Assembly: GCA_002393895.1 (NCBI GenBank)
Contig: DGUE01000173.1
Span: 1 to 9,202 of the forward strand
Source: Bacteroidales bacterium UBA4318
Lineage (GTDB): Bacteria; Bacteroidota; Bacteroidia; Bacteroidales; UBA932
DNA length: 9,202 nucleotides
Direction of reading: 5' to 3'
The notes below the pieces were generated by a model. That model saw nothing but the letters and a program-made list of their open reading frames with translations, was not told the DNA's origin and ran no database searches. Positions 1-5,949 of this stretch are shown piece by piece. Every line of letters begins with the position of its first letter. Positions within the stretch are counted from its first letter, which is position 1. A program made the translations under genes and the position numbers.

Positions 1-597
1 GTGCCGAAAGACCAGATGCAGCTCCTCAGCAAGCACTTCACTTCCCTTTACGGCTCCTTCCGCCACTACACCCTGGACGATCTCTACTTCCCCAGCAAGG
101 GAATCAACGTGGGGGTGGACCTCAAAATCCCCTTCAACACGAGGACCAAGATGCTGAGCATGGATGTGCGTACGGTCTTCAATGTGAACGACTGGTTCTC
201 CATCCTCCCGGAGTTCTATACCCGCACCATAATCAGCCCTGAGGAAGAGAACCTCTTCTATGCCAACTATGTGGGCGGCACCTTCCGCGGGCGTTATCTC
301 GACACCCAGGTGCCTTTCGTCGGCTTCAATCAGGTGACTCCGGCCAAGAGTTTCGTGGCCGTGCTCAACCTGGATTTCCGAGCCAGGCTTGCCAAGAACT
401 TCTACAGCAGCCTGATGGCCGGGTATTTTATGGACAATGACGGTCTTCCTACATCTTTCAGTCATCTTGCCCCAACCTATCTCGGCCTCTGCGGAGAGCT
501 GGCATACGACTCGCTGATCGGCCCGGTCAGGGCCCGTCTGCAGTGGTCGGATTTCCGCGGCTGGAGCGCCTATGTGGGCGTAGGATTTGACTTCTAG
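1..597 (+). CDS. Patatin-like phospholipase family protein, C-terminal outer-membrane barrel (5' partial)
   Basis: This frame is open from the first base, so the protein begins outside the window and the GTG at base 1 is probably an internal valine. The 198 visible residues are rich in alternating hydrophobic and aromatic strands separated by polar turns, and end in VGVGFDF; a terminal aromatic residue is typical of proteins inserted in the outer membrane by the BAM machinery. Segments such as GRYLDTQVPFVGFNQV (about residues 97-112) and the final GPVRARLQWSDF (about 174-185) resemble the barrel of Bacteroidota patatin proteins (patatin, POTRA, Omp85-like barrel), a family thought to pair a lipid hydrolase with an outer-membrane pore. 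The catalytic patatin domain is not in view, so the assignment rests on the barrel. A BamA/TamA-type or other surface-antigen barrel is the main alternative. It is followed four bases later by recX, in a likely operon. Confidence 0.62.
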   Translation: MPKDQMQLLSKHFTSLYGSFRHYTLDDLYFPSKGINVGVDLKIPFNTRTKMLSMDVRTVFNVNDWFSILPEFYTRTIISPEEENLFYANYVGGTFRGRYLDTQVPFVGFNQVTPAKSFVAVLNLDFRARLAKNFYSSLMAGYFMDNDGLPTSFSHLAPTYLGLCGELAYDSLIGPVRARLQWSDFRGWSAYVGVGFDF

Positions 598-601
598 GGT
601 T

Positions 602-1063
602 ATGGACGATTTCAAAGCCATAAAAAACCAGCTCGAAGCCCTCTGCGCCAAGCGGGAATACTGCGTGGCAGACATCCGCCGGAAGGCGCTGGAGCGTTTG
701 GAAGGGGACCGCGAAAAGGCCGACGAAATGGTGGCCGCGCTGATTGCGGACAAGTTCGTGGACGATTCCCGCTATGCCTCCGCCTTTGCCCGCGAAAAGG
801 CCTCCCTGCAGGGCTGGGGCCCCATCAAGATACGATTCCAGCTCCGCGCCAAAGGCATCCCCGACCAGGTGGTTTCCGCCGCGCTGGAAGAGATAGACTC
901 CGGCAAGGCCTCCGCCCGCCTCCAGAAGCTGTTGGAGACTAAATGGCACTCCCTGCAAGACGACCCCCAGGGCCGCCTGAAGCTCTTCAAATTCGCCCTT
1001 ACCCGGGGCTACGAATACGAAGAAATCGACCCTCTCGTTAGAACCATAACATCTCCTAAATGA
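602..1063 (+). CDS. recX: RecX family regulatory protein
   Basis: This encodes a 153-residue RecX-type protein. RecX proteins bind RecA filaments and modulate recombination and SOS activity in the cytoplasm. The recognisable signature is FVDDSRYASAFAREK followed by GWGPIKIRFQLRAKGI (about residues 52-84), with further helical repeats ending in KLFKFALTRGYEYEEID near the C-terminus; the all-helical three-repeat layout and length fit the family. The ATG at 602 was chosen over an in-frame TTG at 587, because the TTG lies within the upstream coding sequence and adds only five residues. The gene starts four bases after the upstream stop, and its own TGA overlaps the ATG of the GH3 gene as ATGA, so all three genes are probably translated from one transcript. 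No RecA gene is visible here. Confidence 0.88.
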   Translation: MDDFKAIKNQLEALCAKREYCVADIRRKALERLEGDREKADEMVAALIADKFVDDSRYASAFAREKASLQGWGPIKIRFQLRAKGIPDQVVSAALEEIDSGKASARLQKLLETKWHSLQDDPQGRLKLFKFALTRGYEYEEIDPLVRTITSPK

Positions 1064-3828
1064 AATACCGCCTCCTACTTGCCTGCATCCTCCTGGCTTC
1101 TCCTGTCATCTTGAGCGAAGCGAAGGACCCCGCCAAGCCGGTCAAACCCTCCAAGATCTACCACAAAGGCTGGATCGACCTTAACAAAAACGGCCGCATG
1201 GACGTCTACGAAGACCCTTCCGAGCCCATCGATGCCCGCATAGAGGACCTTCTGGGGCAGATGACCCTGGAAGAAAAGACCTGCCAGATGGTCACCCTCT
1301 ACGGCTACCGGCGCGTGCTGCAGGACGACCTTCCCACCCCGGAATGGAAGAACAGGATATGGAAGGACGGCATGGGCGCGATAGACGAGCATCTGAATTC
1401 GTACATCAACGCCAGGACTGTGCTTCAGCCCGAAGAGAATCCCAACGTCTGGCCTGCATCCGCCCACGCGAAAGCCTTGAACACGGTGCAGAAGTTCTTT
1501 ATAGAAGAGACGCGCCTGGGCATCCCGGTGGACTTCACCGACGAAGGCATACGCGGAGTCGAGGCATACAAGGCCACCAATTTCCCCACCCAGCTCGGCC
1601 TGGGGCACAGCTGGGACCGCGAGCTCATCCGTGAGGTAGGCCGCATTACCGGGCAGGAGGCCCGTCTGCTGGGCTACACCAACATCTATGCTCCCATCCT
1701 CGACGTCGGGCGCGACCAGCGCTGGGGCCGTTACGAAGAGGTTTACGGGGAGGATCCCTACCTGGTTGCTGAGCTTGGCGTGCAGATGGTGAAGGGTCTT
1801 CAGGAAGATGGGGGAGTGGCAGCTACCGGCAAGCACTATCTCGGGTATTCCAACAACAAGGGCGCCCGGGAGGGGATGGCCCGCACAGACCCGCAGATGT
1901 CTCTCCACGAAATGGAAAATGTGCACGTTTACCCCTGGCGTGAGGTGATCCGTCGGGCCGGTCTGCTGGGCGCGATGAGCTGCTACAACGACTACGACGG
2001 CACGCCCGTGCAGGCCAGCCATTACTGGCTCTACGAGCGCCTGCGCGGGGATTTCGGCTTCCGCGGATACGTGGTTTCCGACAGCGATGCGGTGGAGTAT
2101 CTCTACATGAAGCATCGCACCGCTGCCGACATGAAAGAGGCTGTGCGCCAGAGTGTTGAGGCAGGCCTTAATGTGCGCTGCACCTTCCGCAGTCCGGACA
2201 GCTACGTGCTGCCCCTGAGGGAATTGGTGGAGGAGGGCACCGTGGCCATGTCGGTGATCGACGAGCGCGTGCGGGATATCCTGCGCGTGAAGTTCATGGT
2301 CGGTCTCTTCGACCATCCCTACCAGGAAGATTTCAAGGCTGCCGATGCCGTGGTTGCCGGCCCTGAGAATGCGAAAGTGGCCCTCCGGGCATCGCTGGAA
2401 AGCCTTGTGCTTCTGAAGAATAATGGTGTGTTGCCGCTGGATGCCGGGTCGCTTGGCCGCGTGCTGGTGACCGGCCCCAATGCCGACAATACATCTTACG
2501 CGAATCTGCACTATGGCCCGAGGAATACCGAGAATGTTTCGGTTTTTGCCGGCCTGAAGAAGGCCCTGGAAGGTAAGGCTGATGTGCGTTACGTGAAGGG
2601 CTGCGAGGTGGTGGACAAGTCCTGGCCGGATTCGGAGCTGGTTCCCGTGGAGCCGGATGCCGAGGAGCAGGCGCAGATTTCAGAAGCGGTCGAGGCAGCC
2701 CGTGCGTCCGACCTGGTCGTTGCCGTGGTCGGGGGTAACAGCCGCACCTGCGGAGAGAACCGCAGCCGCAGTTCGCTGGAGTTGCCGGGGCATCAGAACA
2801 GGCTTCTGATGGAGCTGAAGAAGACTGGCAAGCCGCTGGTGGTGGTGCTGGTGAACGGCCGTCCGCTTTCCATCAACTGGGCGGACCGCAATGCGGATGC
2901 CATCCTCGAGGCTTGGTATCCCGGGCAGTATGGCGGCACCGCCGTGGCCATGGCCCTTCTGGGGGATTACAATCCGGGCGGAAAGCTTACCGTCACCTTC
3001 CCCAAGACTGTTGGGCAGATACCTTTCAACTTCCCCTATAAGCCTAATTCACAGATAGACGCAGACAACAGGCCTGGTGTTTCCGGCACTCAGGCCCGCG
3101 TGAACGGTGCGCTCTATAATTTCGGTTATGGCTTGAGCTACACCACCTTTAAGTATGCCGGGCTGAAGCTATCTTCTACTGCGATAAGGCCGGGGGAGAG
3201 CCTGGAGGTGTCGGTGGATGTGACCAATACAGGCAGCCGTGCCGGGGATGAGATTGTGCAGCTTTATCTGCACGACCGCGTTTCTTCCCTTACCGTCTTC
3301 GAGAAGCAGCTGCGCGGGTTTGAGCGTGTGTCGCTGGAGCCGGGGGAGACCAAGACCGTGAAGTTCACCCTCGGGCCGGAAGCTTTCCGCATTCTGGATG
3401 CGGGGTTCAAGTTTGTGTATGAGCCCGGGGAGTACAATGTGATGGTGCGTGCTTCTTCCGAGGATCTGGGTCTTCAGCAGCGCCTGCTGATGCTGAACCC
3501 CGATGGCAGCGTGCCTGCCGGGTGTGTCGTTGCTTCTGGATCCGGCCCGTTCCCCGTTTCGCTCGGGCGTGGAGATTTCGTGACCGTCCCTGTGGATCAG
3601 GAGCGCGAAATAAAGGGTATTGTGCTGGAGTGGGGGCCCGATTCCGATTGCGCCCTGGAAATCCAGACCACCTTCGGCGGTGGCCTTTACACTACGGTCG
3701 ACAAGGCCACCGTGCGCACCGGCAACTCCTTTGAACGCCTCTTCAAAACCCCCGTCCGCGCCTCCGAATTGCGGCTGCTCGTTGCCTCGGGTCGTTTGGC
3801 CGCCGATAAGTTGACGGTGATTTACTAG
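1060..3828 (+). CDS. Secreted glycoside hydrolase family 3 protein (beta-glucosidase/beta-xylosidase type)
   Basis: This 922-residue enzyme probably releases beta-linked glucose or xylose from non-reducing ends in the periplasm or at the cell surface. Residues 1-21 form a signal peptide (KYR, hydrophobic LLLACILLAS, possible cleavage after SEA). A calcium-loop-like DxNxNGxMDxYE follows at D40-E51. The family 3 N-terminal barrel spans about 55-410, with substrate-binding K258-H259 in GKHYLGYS and the likely nucleophile D341 in VVSDSDAV. The alpha/beta sandwich domain covers about 440-690; E566 in CGENRSRSSLELPG is the likely acid/base. A fibronectin III-like domain lies at about 699-800. The last 110 or so residues look like an extra beta-sandwich, possibly carbohydrate-binding. 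Known for the family: retaining mechanism with Asp nucleophile. Substrate cannot be assigned. It is the third gene of an operon with recX (ATGA overlap), and there is no SusC/SusD pair nearby. The cysteine at position 9 is too early for a lipobox. Confidence 0.93.
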   Translation: MKYRLLLACILLASPVILSEAKDPAKPVKPSKIYHKGWIDLNKNGRMDVYEDPSEPIDARIEDLLGQMTLEEKTCQMVTLYGYRRVLQDDLPTPEWKNRIWKDGMGAIDEHLNSYINARTVLQPEENPNVWPASAHAKALNTVQKFFIEETRLGIPVDFTDEGIRGVEAYKATNFPTQLGLGHSWDRELIREVGRITGQEARLLGYTNIYAPILDVGRDQRWGRYEEVYGEDPYLVAELGVQMVKGLQEDGGVAATGKHYLGYSNNKGAREGMARTDPQMSLHEMENVHVYPWREVIRRAGLLGAMSCYNDYDGTPVQASHYWLYERLRGDFGFRGYVVSDSDAVEYLYMKHRTAADMKEAVRQSVEAGLNVRCTFRSPDSYVLPLRELVEEGTVAMSVIDERVRDILRVKFMVGLFDHPYQEDFKAADAVVAGPENAKVALRASLESLVLLKNNGVLPLDAGSLGRVLVTGPNADNTSYANLHYGPRNTENVSVFAGLKKALEGKADVRYVKGCEVVDKSWPDSELVPVEPDAEEQAQISEAVEAARASDLVVAVVGGNSRTCGENRSRSSLELPGHQNRLLMELKKTGKPLVVVLVNGRPLSINWADRNADAILEAWYPGQYGGTAVAMALLGDYNPGGKLTVTFPKTVGQIPFNFPYKPNSQIDADNRPGVSGTQARVNGALYNFGYGLSYTTFKYAGLKLSSTAIRPGESLEVSVDVTNTGSRAGDEIVQLYLHDRVSSLTVFEKQLRGFERVSLEPGETKTVKFTLGPEAFRILDAGFKFVYEPGEYNVMVRASSEDLGLQQRLLMLNPDGSVPAGCVVASGSGPFPVSLGRGDFVTVPVDQEREIKGIVLEWGPDSDCALEIQTTFGGGLYTTVDKATVRTGNSFERLFKTPVRASELRLLVASGRLAADKLTVIY
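1104..1130 (+). repeat. Dispersed TGAGCGAAGCGAAGGA-type repeat inside the GH3 signal peptide
   Basis: The core TGAGCGAAGCGAAGGA (1112-1127), preceded by TCATCT, matches a short dispersed repeat familiar from many bacterial genomes, usually seen as TCATCCTGAGCGAAGCGAAGGATC. On the plus strand it reads VILSEAKDP in frame; the opposite strand reads the equally familiar LRFAQDD. It occupies GH3 codons 16-24, spanning the likely signal peptidase site. Only one arm is visible here. Family identity is from memory, not from a search. Confidence 0.62.
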
Positions 3829-4526
3829 TCAAAGGCGAGGCCGGAGTAGCGGCGGATGTAGAATTCGTCGATGGTGCCGGTGCCTTTGCGCGTCACCAGA
3901 AAACGGACGATCTCCGCAATCTCCTCCGGCTGGATCAGTTCGGAAGGATTGATGTCAGGACGCATCTTCCGCACCATCTCCGTAGCAACGGCGCCGGGGC
4001 TGATAAGATGCACGCGGATGCTGAAAGGCTGAACCTCCTTGGCAAATACCTGAGTGAAACCTGCCAGCGCATGCTTGGACGATGAATACACACTCTGGTT
4101 GGCGTATCCCTTGAATCCCACCACGGAGGAAATGTTGATGACGATGGGCTTCTGCGACGCCTTCAGGTAGGGGAATGCCGCCTGGCAGATGAAGAACGGC
4201 GCCCTTGCGTTAACCGCGAACACCCGGTCCCACTCTTCCGGTGTCACATCCGTGAAAGGCCCATTCTGCGGCACTCCAGCGCAGTTCACCAGAAGGTCGA
4301 TGCCTCCTAAAGCCTTTGCTGTTTCTTCCACAATGCCCTTGGCGGCTTCCACCTTGGAAAGATCCGCCACGATGCAGTGGGTCTTAATGCCTTCAGCCTT
4401 CCCCGAAATCTCCTCCAGACTCTCCCTGTCCCGCCCCACGAGCGCCAGGTCGAATCCAAGCCTGCCAAGTTCCAACGCGATGGTCTCCCCAATACCCCGG
4501 GAAGCCCCTGTGATGAGTGCTACCAT
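3825..4526 (-). CDS. Short-chain dehydrogenase/reductase, FabG-like
   Basis: This is a 233-residue classical SDR, an NAD(P)(H)-dependent oxidoreductase of the cytoplasm. The cofactor-binding motif TGASRGIG is at residues 6-13 and NCAG (the NNAG variant) at 81-84. The catalytic tetrad is N106, S134, Y147 and K151 (YSSSK), and PG occurs at 177-178. Length fits the family. R10 in TGASRGIG and R32/R34 after the second strand (VGRDR) favour NADPH over NADH. The closest functional types are FabG-like 3-oxoacyl reductases and general carbonyl reductases; the true substrate is not evident, and the ending is not the usual SDR C-terminus of FabG (it lacks the typical DGG stretch). It has its own promoter (TATCTTTG about 25 bases before the ATG). 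It converges on the GH3 gene, the two stop codons overlapping in the tetranucleotide CTAG. Confidence 0.9.
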   Translation of the reverse strand: MVALITGASRGIGETIALELGRLGFDLALVGRDRESLEEISGKAEGIKTHCIVADLSKVEAAKGIVEETAKALGGIDLLVNCAGVPQNGPFTDVTPEEWDRVFAVNARAPFFICQAAFPYLKASQKPIVINISSVVGFKGYANQSVYSSSKHALAGFTQVFAKEVQPFSIRVHLISPGAVATEMVRKMRPDINPSELIQPEEIAEIVRFLVTRKGTGTIDEFYIRRYSGLAFD

Positions 4527-4551
4527 AATGTGTTCGGTTTAGATGTTCCTA

Positions 4552-4559
4552 CAAAGATA
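4552..4559 (-). promoter_or_regulatory. Bacteroidota -7 promoter element for the SDR gene
   Basis: Read on the minus strand this is TATCTTTG, a full match to the Bacteroidota -7 consensus TAnnTTTG. It ends 25 bases before the SDR ATG, giving a predicted leader of about 20 bases. No convincing -33 TTTG is present at the usual distance. Confidence 0.6.
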
Positions 4560-4687
4560 GCAAAAATGCCTCGCCCATTATTCTTGCTACTTTTTGCGGG
4601 TTTTTCTTGACGGGTAGGCCCAAAAATGGTCGACCCGTTTTTCCGGGACACCTTCAGCACCCAGAAGGTGCGTGAGCAAATAATCAC

Positions 4688-4695
4688 TATCTTTG
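4688..4695 (+). promoter_or_regulatory. Bacteroidota -7 promoter element for ybaK
   Basis: The sequence is TATCTTTG, identical to the element serving the SDR gene on the other strand. It ends only eight bases before the ATG at 4704, so transcription should start within about five bases of the start codon. This promoter position is the main reason for rejecting the upstream in-frame start at 4626. No clear -33 TTTG is seen. Confidence 0.65.
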
Positions 4696-4703
4696 TAAAC
4701 ACT

Positions 4704-5186
4704 ATGGCGTCGGGCAATCATATACAGAAGACCAATGCGGCACGGCTGCTTGAGGCGGCGGGGGTGCCGTACGGGCTCATTCCCTATGAGGTGGACGAAA
4801 GCAATCTCGCGGCGGAGCACGTGGCGGCGGAGTTGGGGGAGCCTATCGGGCAGGTATTCAAGACTCTCGTGCTGCGGGGCGACCGTAATGGCCTCTTTGT
4901 ATGTGTGATGCCCGGGGATATGGAGGTGGACCTGAAGGTGGCGGCGCGAATTTCGGGGAACAAGTCCTGCGCGATGATTCACATGAAGGAACTCTTTCCG
5001 GAAACCGGATACATCCGCGGCGGCTGCTCTCCGATCGGGATGAAAAAGCCACTTCCTACCTTCATTCACGAGTCCGCCTTGTTATACGATTATATCTACA
5101 TAAGCGCCGGTGTTCGTGGCCTCCAGCTGAAAATCAATCCAGAACAGCTGATCTCCTTCATCGGTGCAGAAATCTATCCATTATAA
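4704..5186 (+). CDS. ybaK: Cys-tRNA(Pro)/Cys-tRNA(Cys) deacylase, YbaK/EbsC family
   Basis: This 160-residue protein belongs to the YbaK family, trans-acting editing enzymes that hydrolyse Cys-tRNA(Pro) made in error by prolyl-tRNA synthetase. Visible landmarks are the opening KTNAARLLEAAGVPYGLIPY (residues 9-28), FKTLVLRGD around the conserved lysine K53 (equivalent of E. coli K46, required for activity), MPGDMEVDLKVAARISG (69-85) and the family hallmark YIRGGCSPIG (103-112). Length matches the family. The ATG at 4704 was preferred because the TAnnTTTG element lies just upstream; the earlier in-frame start would add 26 residues encoded by promoter DNA. The mRNA is predicted to be nearly leaderless. 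Six bases after its stop begins the truncated DUF1232 copy, which suggests that ybaK and DUF1232 were once adjacent in one operon. Confidence 0.93.
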   Translation: MASGNHIQKTNAARLLEAAGVPYGLIPYEVDESNLAAEHVAAELGEPIGQVFKTLVLRGDRNGLFVCVMPGDMEVDLKVAARISGNKSCAMIHMKELFPETGYIRGGCSPIGMKKPLPTFIHESALLYDYIYISAGVRGLQLKINPEQLISFIGAEIYPL

Positions 5187-5192
5187 TACATT

Positions 5193-5290
5193 ATGCTTAC
5201 CATCTGCCTTCTCATACTCATCTACTCGATGCTGAAGAAACCTGTGGCGTCGCTCGTAGCAAAAATCAAGGACGCCGATTGGAAACGGCC
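5193..5290 (+). repeat. Left copy of 98-bp direct repeat
   Basis: This copy matches 5950-6047 without gaps at 95 of 98 positions; the mismatches are at 5252, 5267 and 5274. The offset between copies is 757 bp. Weak resemblance (TAA, then ATAC) continues a few bases upstream of both ATGs, so the original duplicated unit may have been slightly longer. Confidence 0.95.
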
Positions 5291-5336
5291 CGAGAAAGGC
5301 AATCCTTCAGTTGAAATGGGATGGTTCTGTTCTTAA
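5193..5336 (+). pseudogene. Truncated duplicate of the DUF1232 gene start
   Basis: From the ATG at 5193 the first 98 bases repeat the start of the intact DUF1232 gene at 5950 with three mismatches, two of them silent and one changing Thr28 to Ala. Homology stops at 5290, after which the frame runs through unrelated sequence to a TAA at 5334-5336. The product would be 47 residues: the hydrophobic N-terminal segment (MLTICLLILIYSML) and KKPVASLVAKIKDADWKRP, without the DUF1232 core. It starts six bases after the ybaK stop, the position expected for the ancestral gene. It is probably non-functional, although a small membrane peptide could still be made. Confidence 0.85.
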
Positions 5337-5430
5337 AGAATGGAAATGTGCTAAGGATGTCGCGGACTATTATGGGGTATGTCTGGAAATACAAAGAATA
5401 AATGCCACTAGGGGGGGCACTCGGGGGCGT
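5290..5430 (+). pseudogene. NUMOD1-like DNA-binding module fragment
   Basis: A frame beginning exactly at the end of the left repeat reads KAILQLKWDGSVLKEW, then CAKDVADYYGV, then EIQRINATRGG. This pattern (Leu-Gln then a two-strand turn around DG, KEW, an alanine-rich helix, a glycine-valine turn and a second helix) resembles the NUMOD1 helix-turn-helix module found in homing endonucleases and related short mobile-element proteins. There is no start codon of its own with a proper N-terminus, no visible HNH or GIY-YIG catalytic domain, and the frame continues into the promoter and coding region of the lipoprotein gene. I read it as a fragment of a larger gene brought in with the inserted segment. 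The family assignment is by eye. Confidence 0.42.
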
Positions 5431-5470
5431 GTGAAGCCAAGTGACATTCGGGAGTGCGTGAGGGCGGGGG
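5411..5470 (+). other. G-rich segment with imperfect direct repeat upstream of the lipoprotein promoter
   Basis: The plus strand carries runs of G at 5411-5417, 5423-5427, 5450-5452, 5462-5464 and 5466-5470. Within it, 5419-5434 and 5446-5461 are an imperfect direct repeat (12 of 16 identical), and GCACTC (5417-5422) can pair with GAGTGC (5452-5457). It ends about 17 bases before the -7 element at 5487. It could be a structured upstream element, part of a dispersed repeat, or chance in decayed DNA. Confidence 0.35.
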
Positions 5471-5486
5471 AGCAAAAAAGAATTAT

Positions 5487-5494
5487 TATCTTTG
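5487..5494 (+). promoter_or_regulatory. Bacteroidota -7 promoter element for the orphan lipoprotein gene
   Basis: TATCTTTG fully matches TAnnTTTG and ends 24 bases before the ATG at 5519. A possible ribosome-binding stretch GGAAAGGA (5500-5507) lies 11 bases before the ATG, the only such purine-rich site seen among the clear starts here. The inserted segment therefore seems to carry its own promoter. Confidence 0.6.
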
Positions 5495-5518
5495 CGTTCG
5501 GAAAGGATTCTTTTTGGA

Positions 5519-5944
5519 ATGAAAAAATATTTGATAATAGCTTTAAGCCTGTTGGCCGTACTTATGGGCGCGGTGGCTTGCGAAAAACAGGGAGCGGTGG
5601 AGGAAGAGGAACCCATCGTAGGTGCGACTTCAAAGATCTATAGTTGCTCTGATAATGAGAATGGTATTAAATGGAGGCTTTTTTTCATAAACGATTCTCA
5701 GTGTGAGTTCATAGCCGATACCTCAAAAGGCTACTGTGCGATAAAACATAGATATTCATTCTCCAATTCGAAATACAAGTTTGGTTTTAGTTTTGAGATT
5801 CCCGCCGATAAATCGGCCAGTGGAAAAGATGAGAAGTACTTATTTAAGAATGGCAGACTTAAGGACGGGAAGATTATAATAGATTTCAATCGTTACAACG
5901 ACGACGGCTCCATGGGCGCCACCAAACAGTATACATTCAAATAA
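5519..5944 (+). CDS. Small orphan lipoprotein, function unknown
   Basis: This encodes a 141-residue protein with a lipoprotein signal: MKKYL, a hydrophobic stretch, then LMGAVAC with the lipidated cysteine at C21. Glutamates follow (E22, then E28-E31), resembling the acidic export signal that sends Bacteroidota lipoproteins to the cell surface. The mature part is rich in beta-strand-like segments (KWRLFFIND, YKFGFSFEI, KIIIDFNRY) and ends in QYTFK, suggesting a small beta-sandwich or lipocalin-like fold; no family is recognised. C43, C62 and C73 could form a disulphide. The ATG at 5519 was chosen over an in-frame TTG at 5492 that would overlap the promoter. The gene is much poorer in GC than its neighbours (19 of 60 bases in 5641-5700, against 34 of 60 in 7081-7140), which suggests acquisition. 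The DUF1232 gene begins five bases after its stop. Confidence 0.8.
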   Translation: MKKYLIIALSLLAVLMGAVACEKQGAVEEEEPIVGATSKIYSCSDNENGIKWRLFFINDSQCEFIADTSKGYCAIKHRYSFSNSKYKFGFSFEIPADKSASGKDEKYLFKNGRLKDGKIIIDFNRYNDDGSMGATKQYTFK

Positions 5945-5949
5945 ATACC

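Noticed and set aside
1084..1092. Lipobox-like LLAC in the GH3 signal sequence
   Set aside because: The cysteine is at residue 9, leaving too short a hydrophobic segment for lipoprotein processing; an ordinary signal peptide fits better.
1075..2511. Long 478-codon open frame on the minus strand within the GH3 gene
   Set aside because: It lies opposite strongly conserved GH3 coding sequence, is rich in His and Val as expected for an antisense shadow, and has no recognisable domain or promoter.
4610..4642. Hairpin ACGGGT...ACCCGT followed by a T-run, resembling an intrinsic terminator on the plus strand
   Set aside because: The stem is only six base pairs with a 17-base loop, and it lies between divergent genes where no plus-strand transcript ends. 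Probably chance.
4626..4703. N-terminal extension of ybaK from an in-frame ATG at 4626
   Set aside because: The 26 added residues do not resemble the family, and the extension spans the -7 promoter element; the product from 4704 already has the normal family length.
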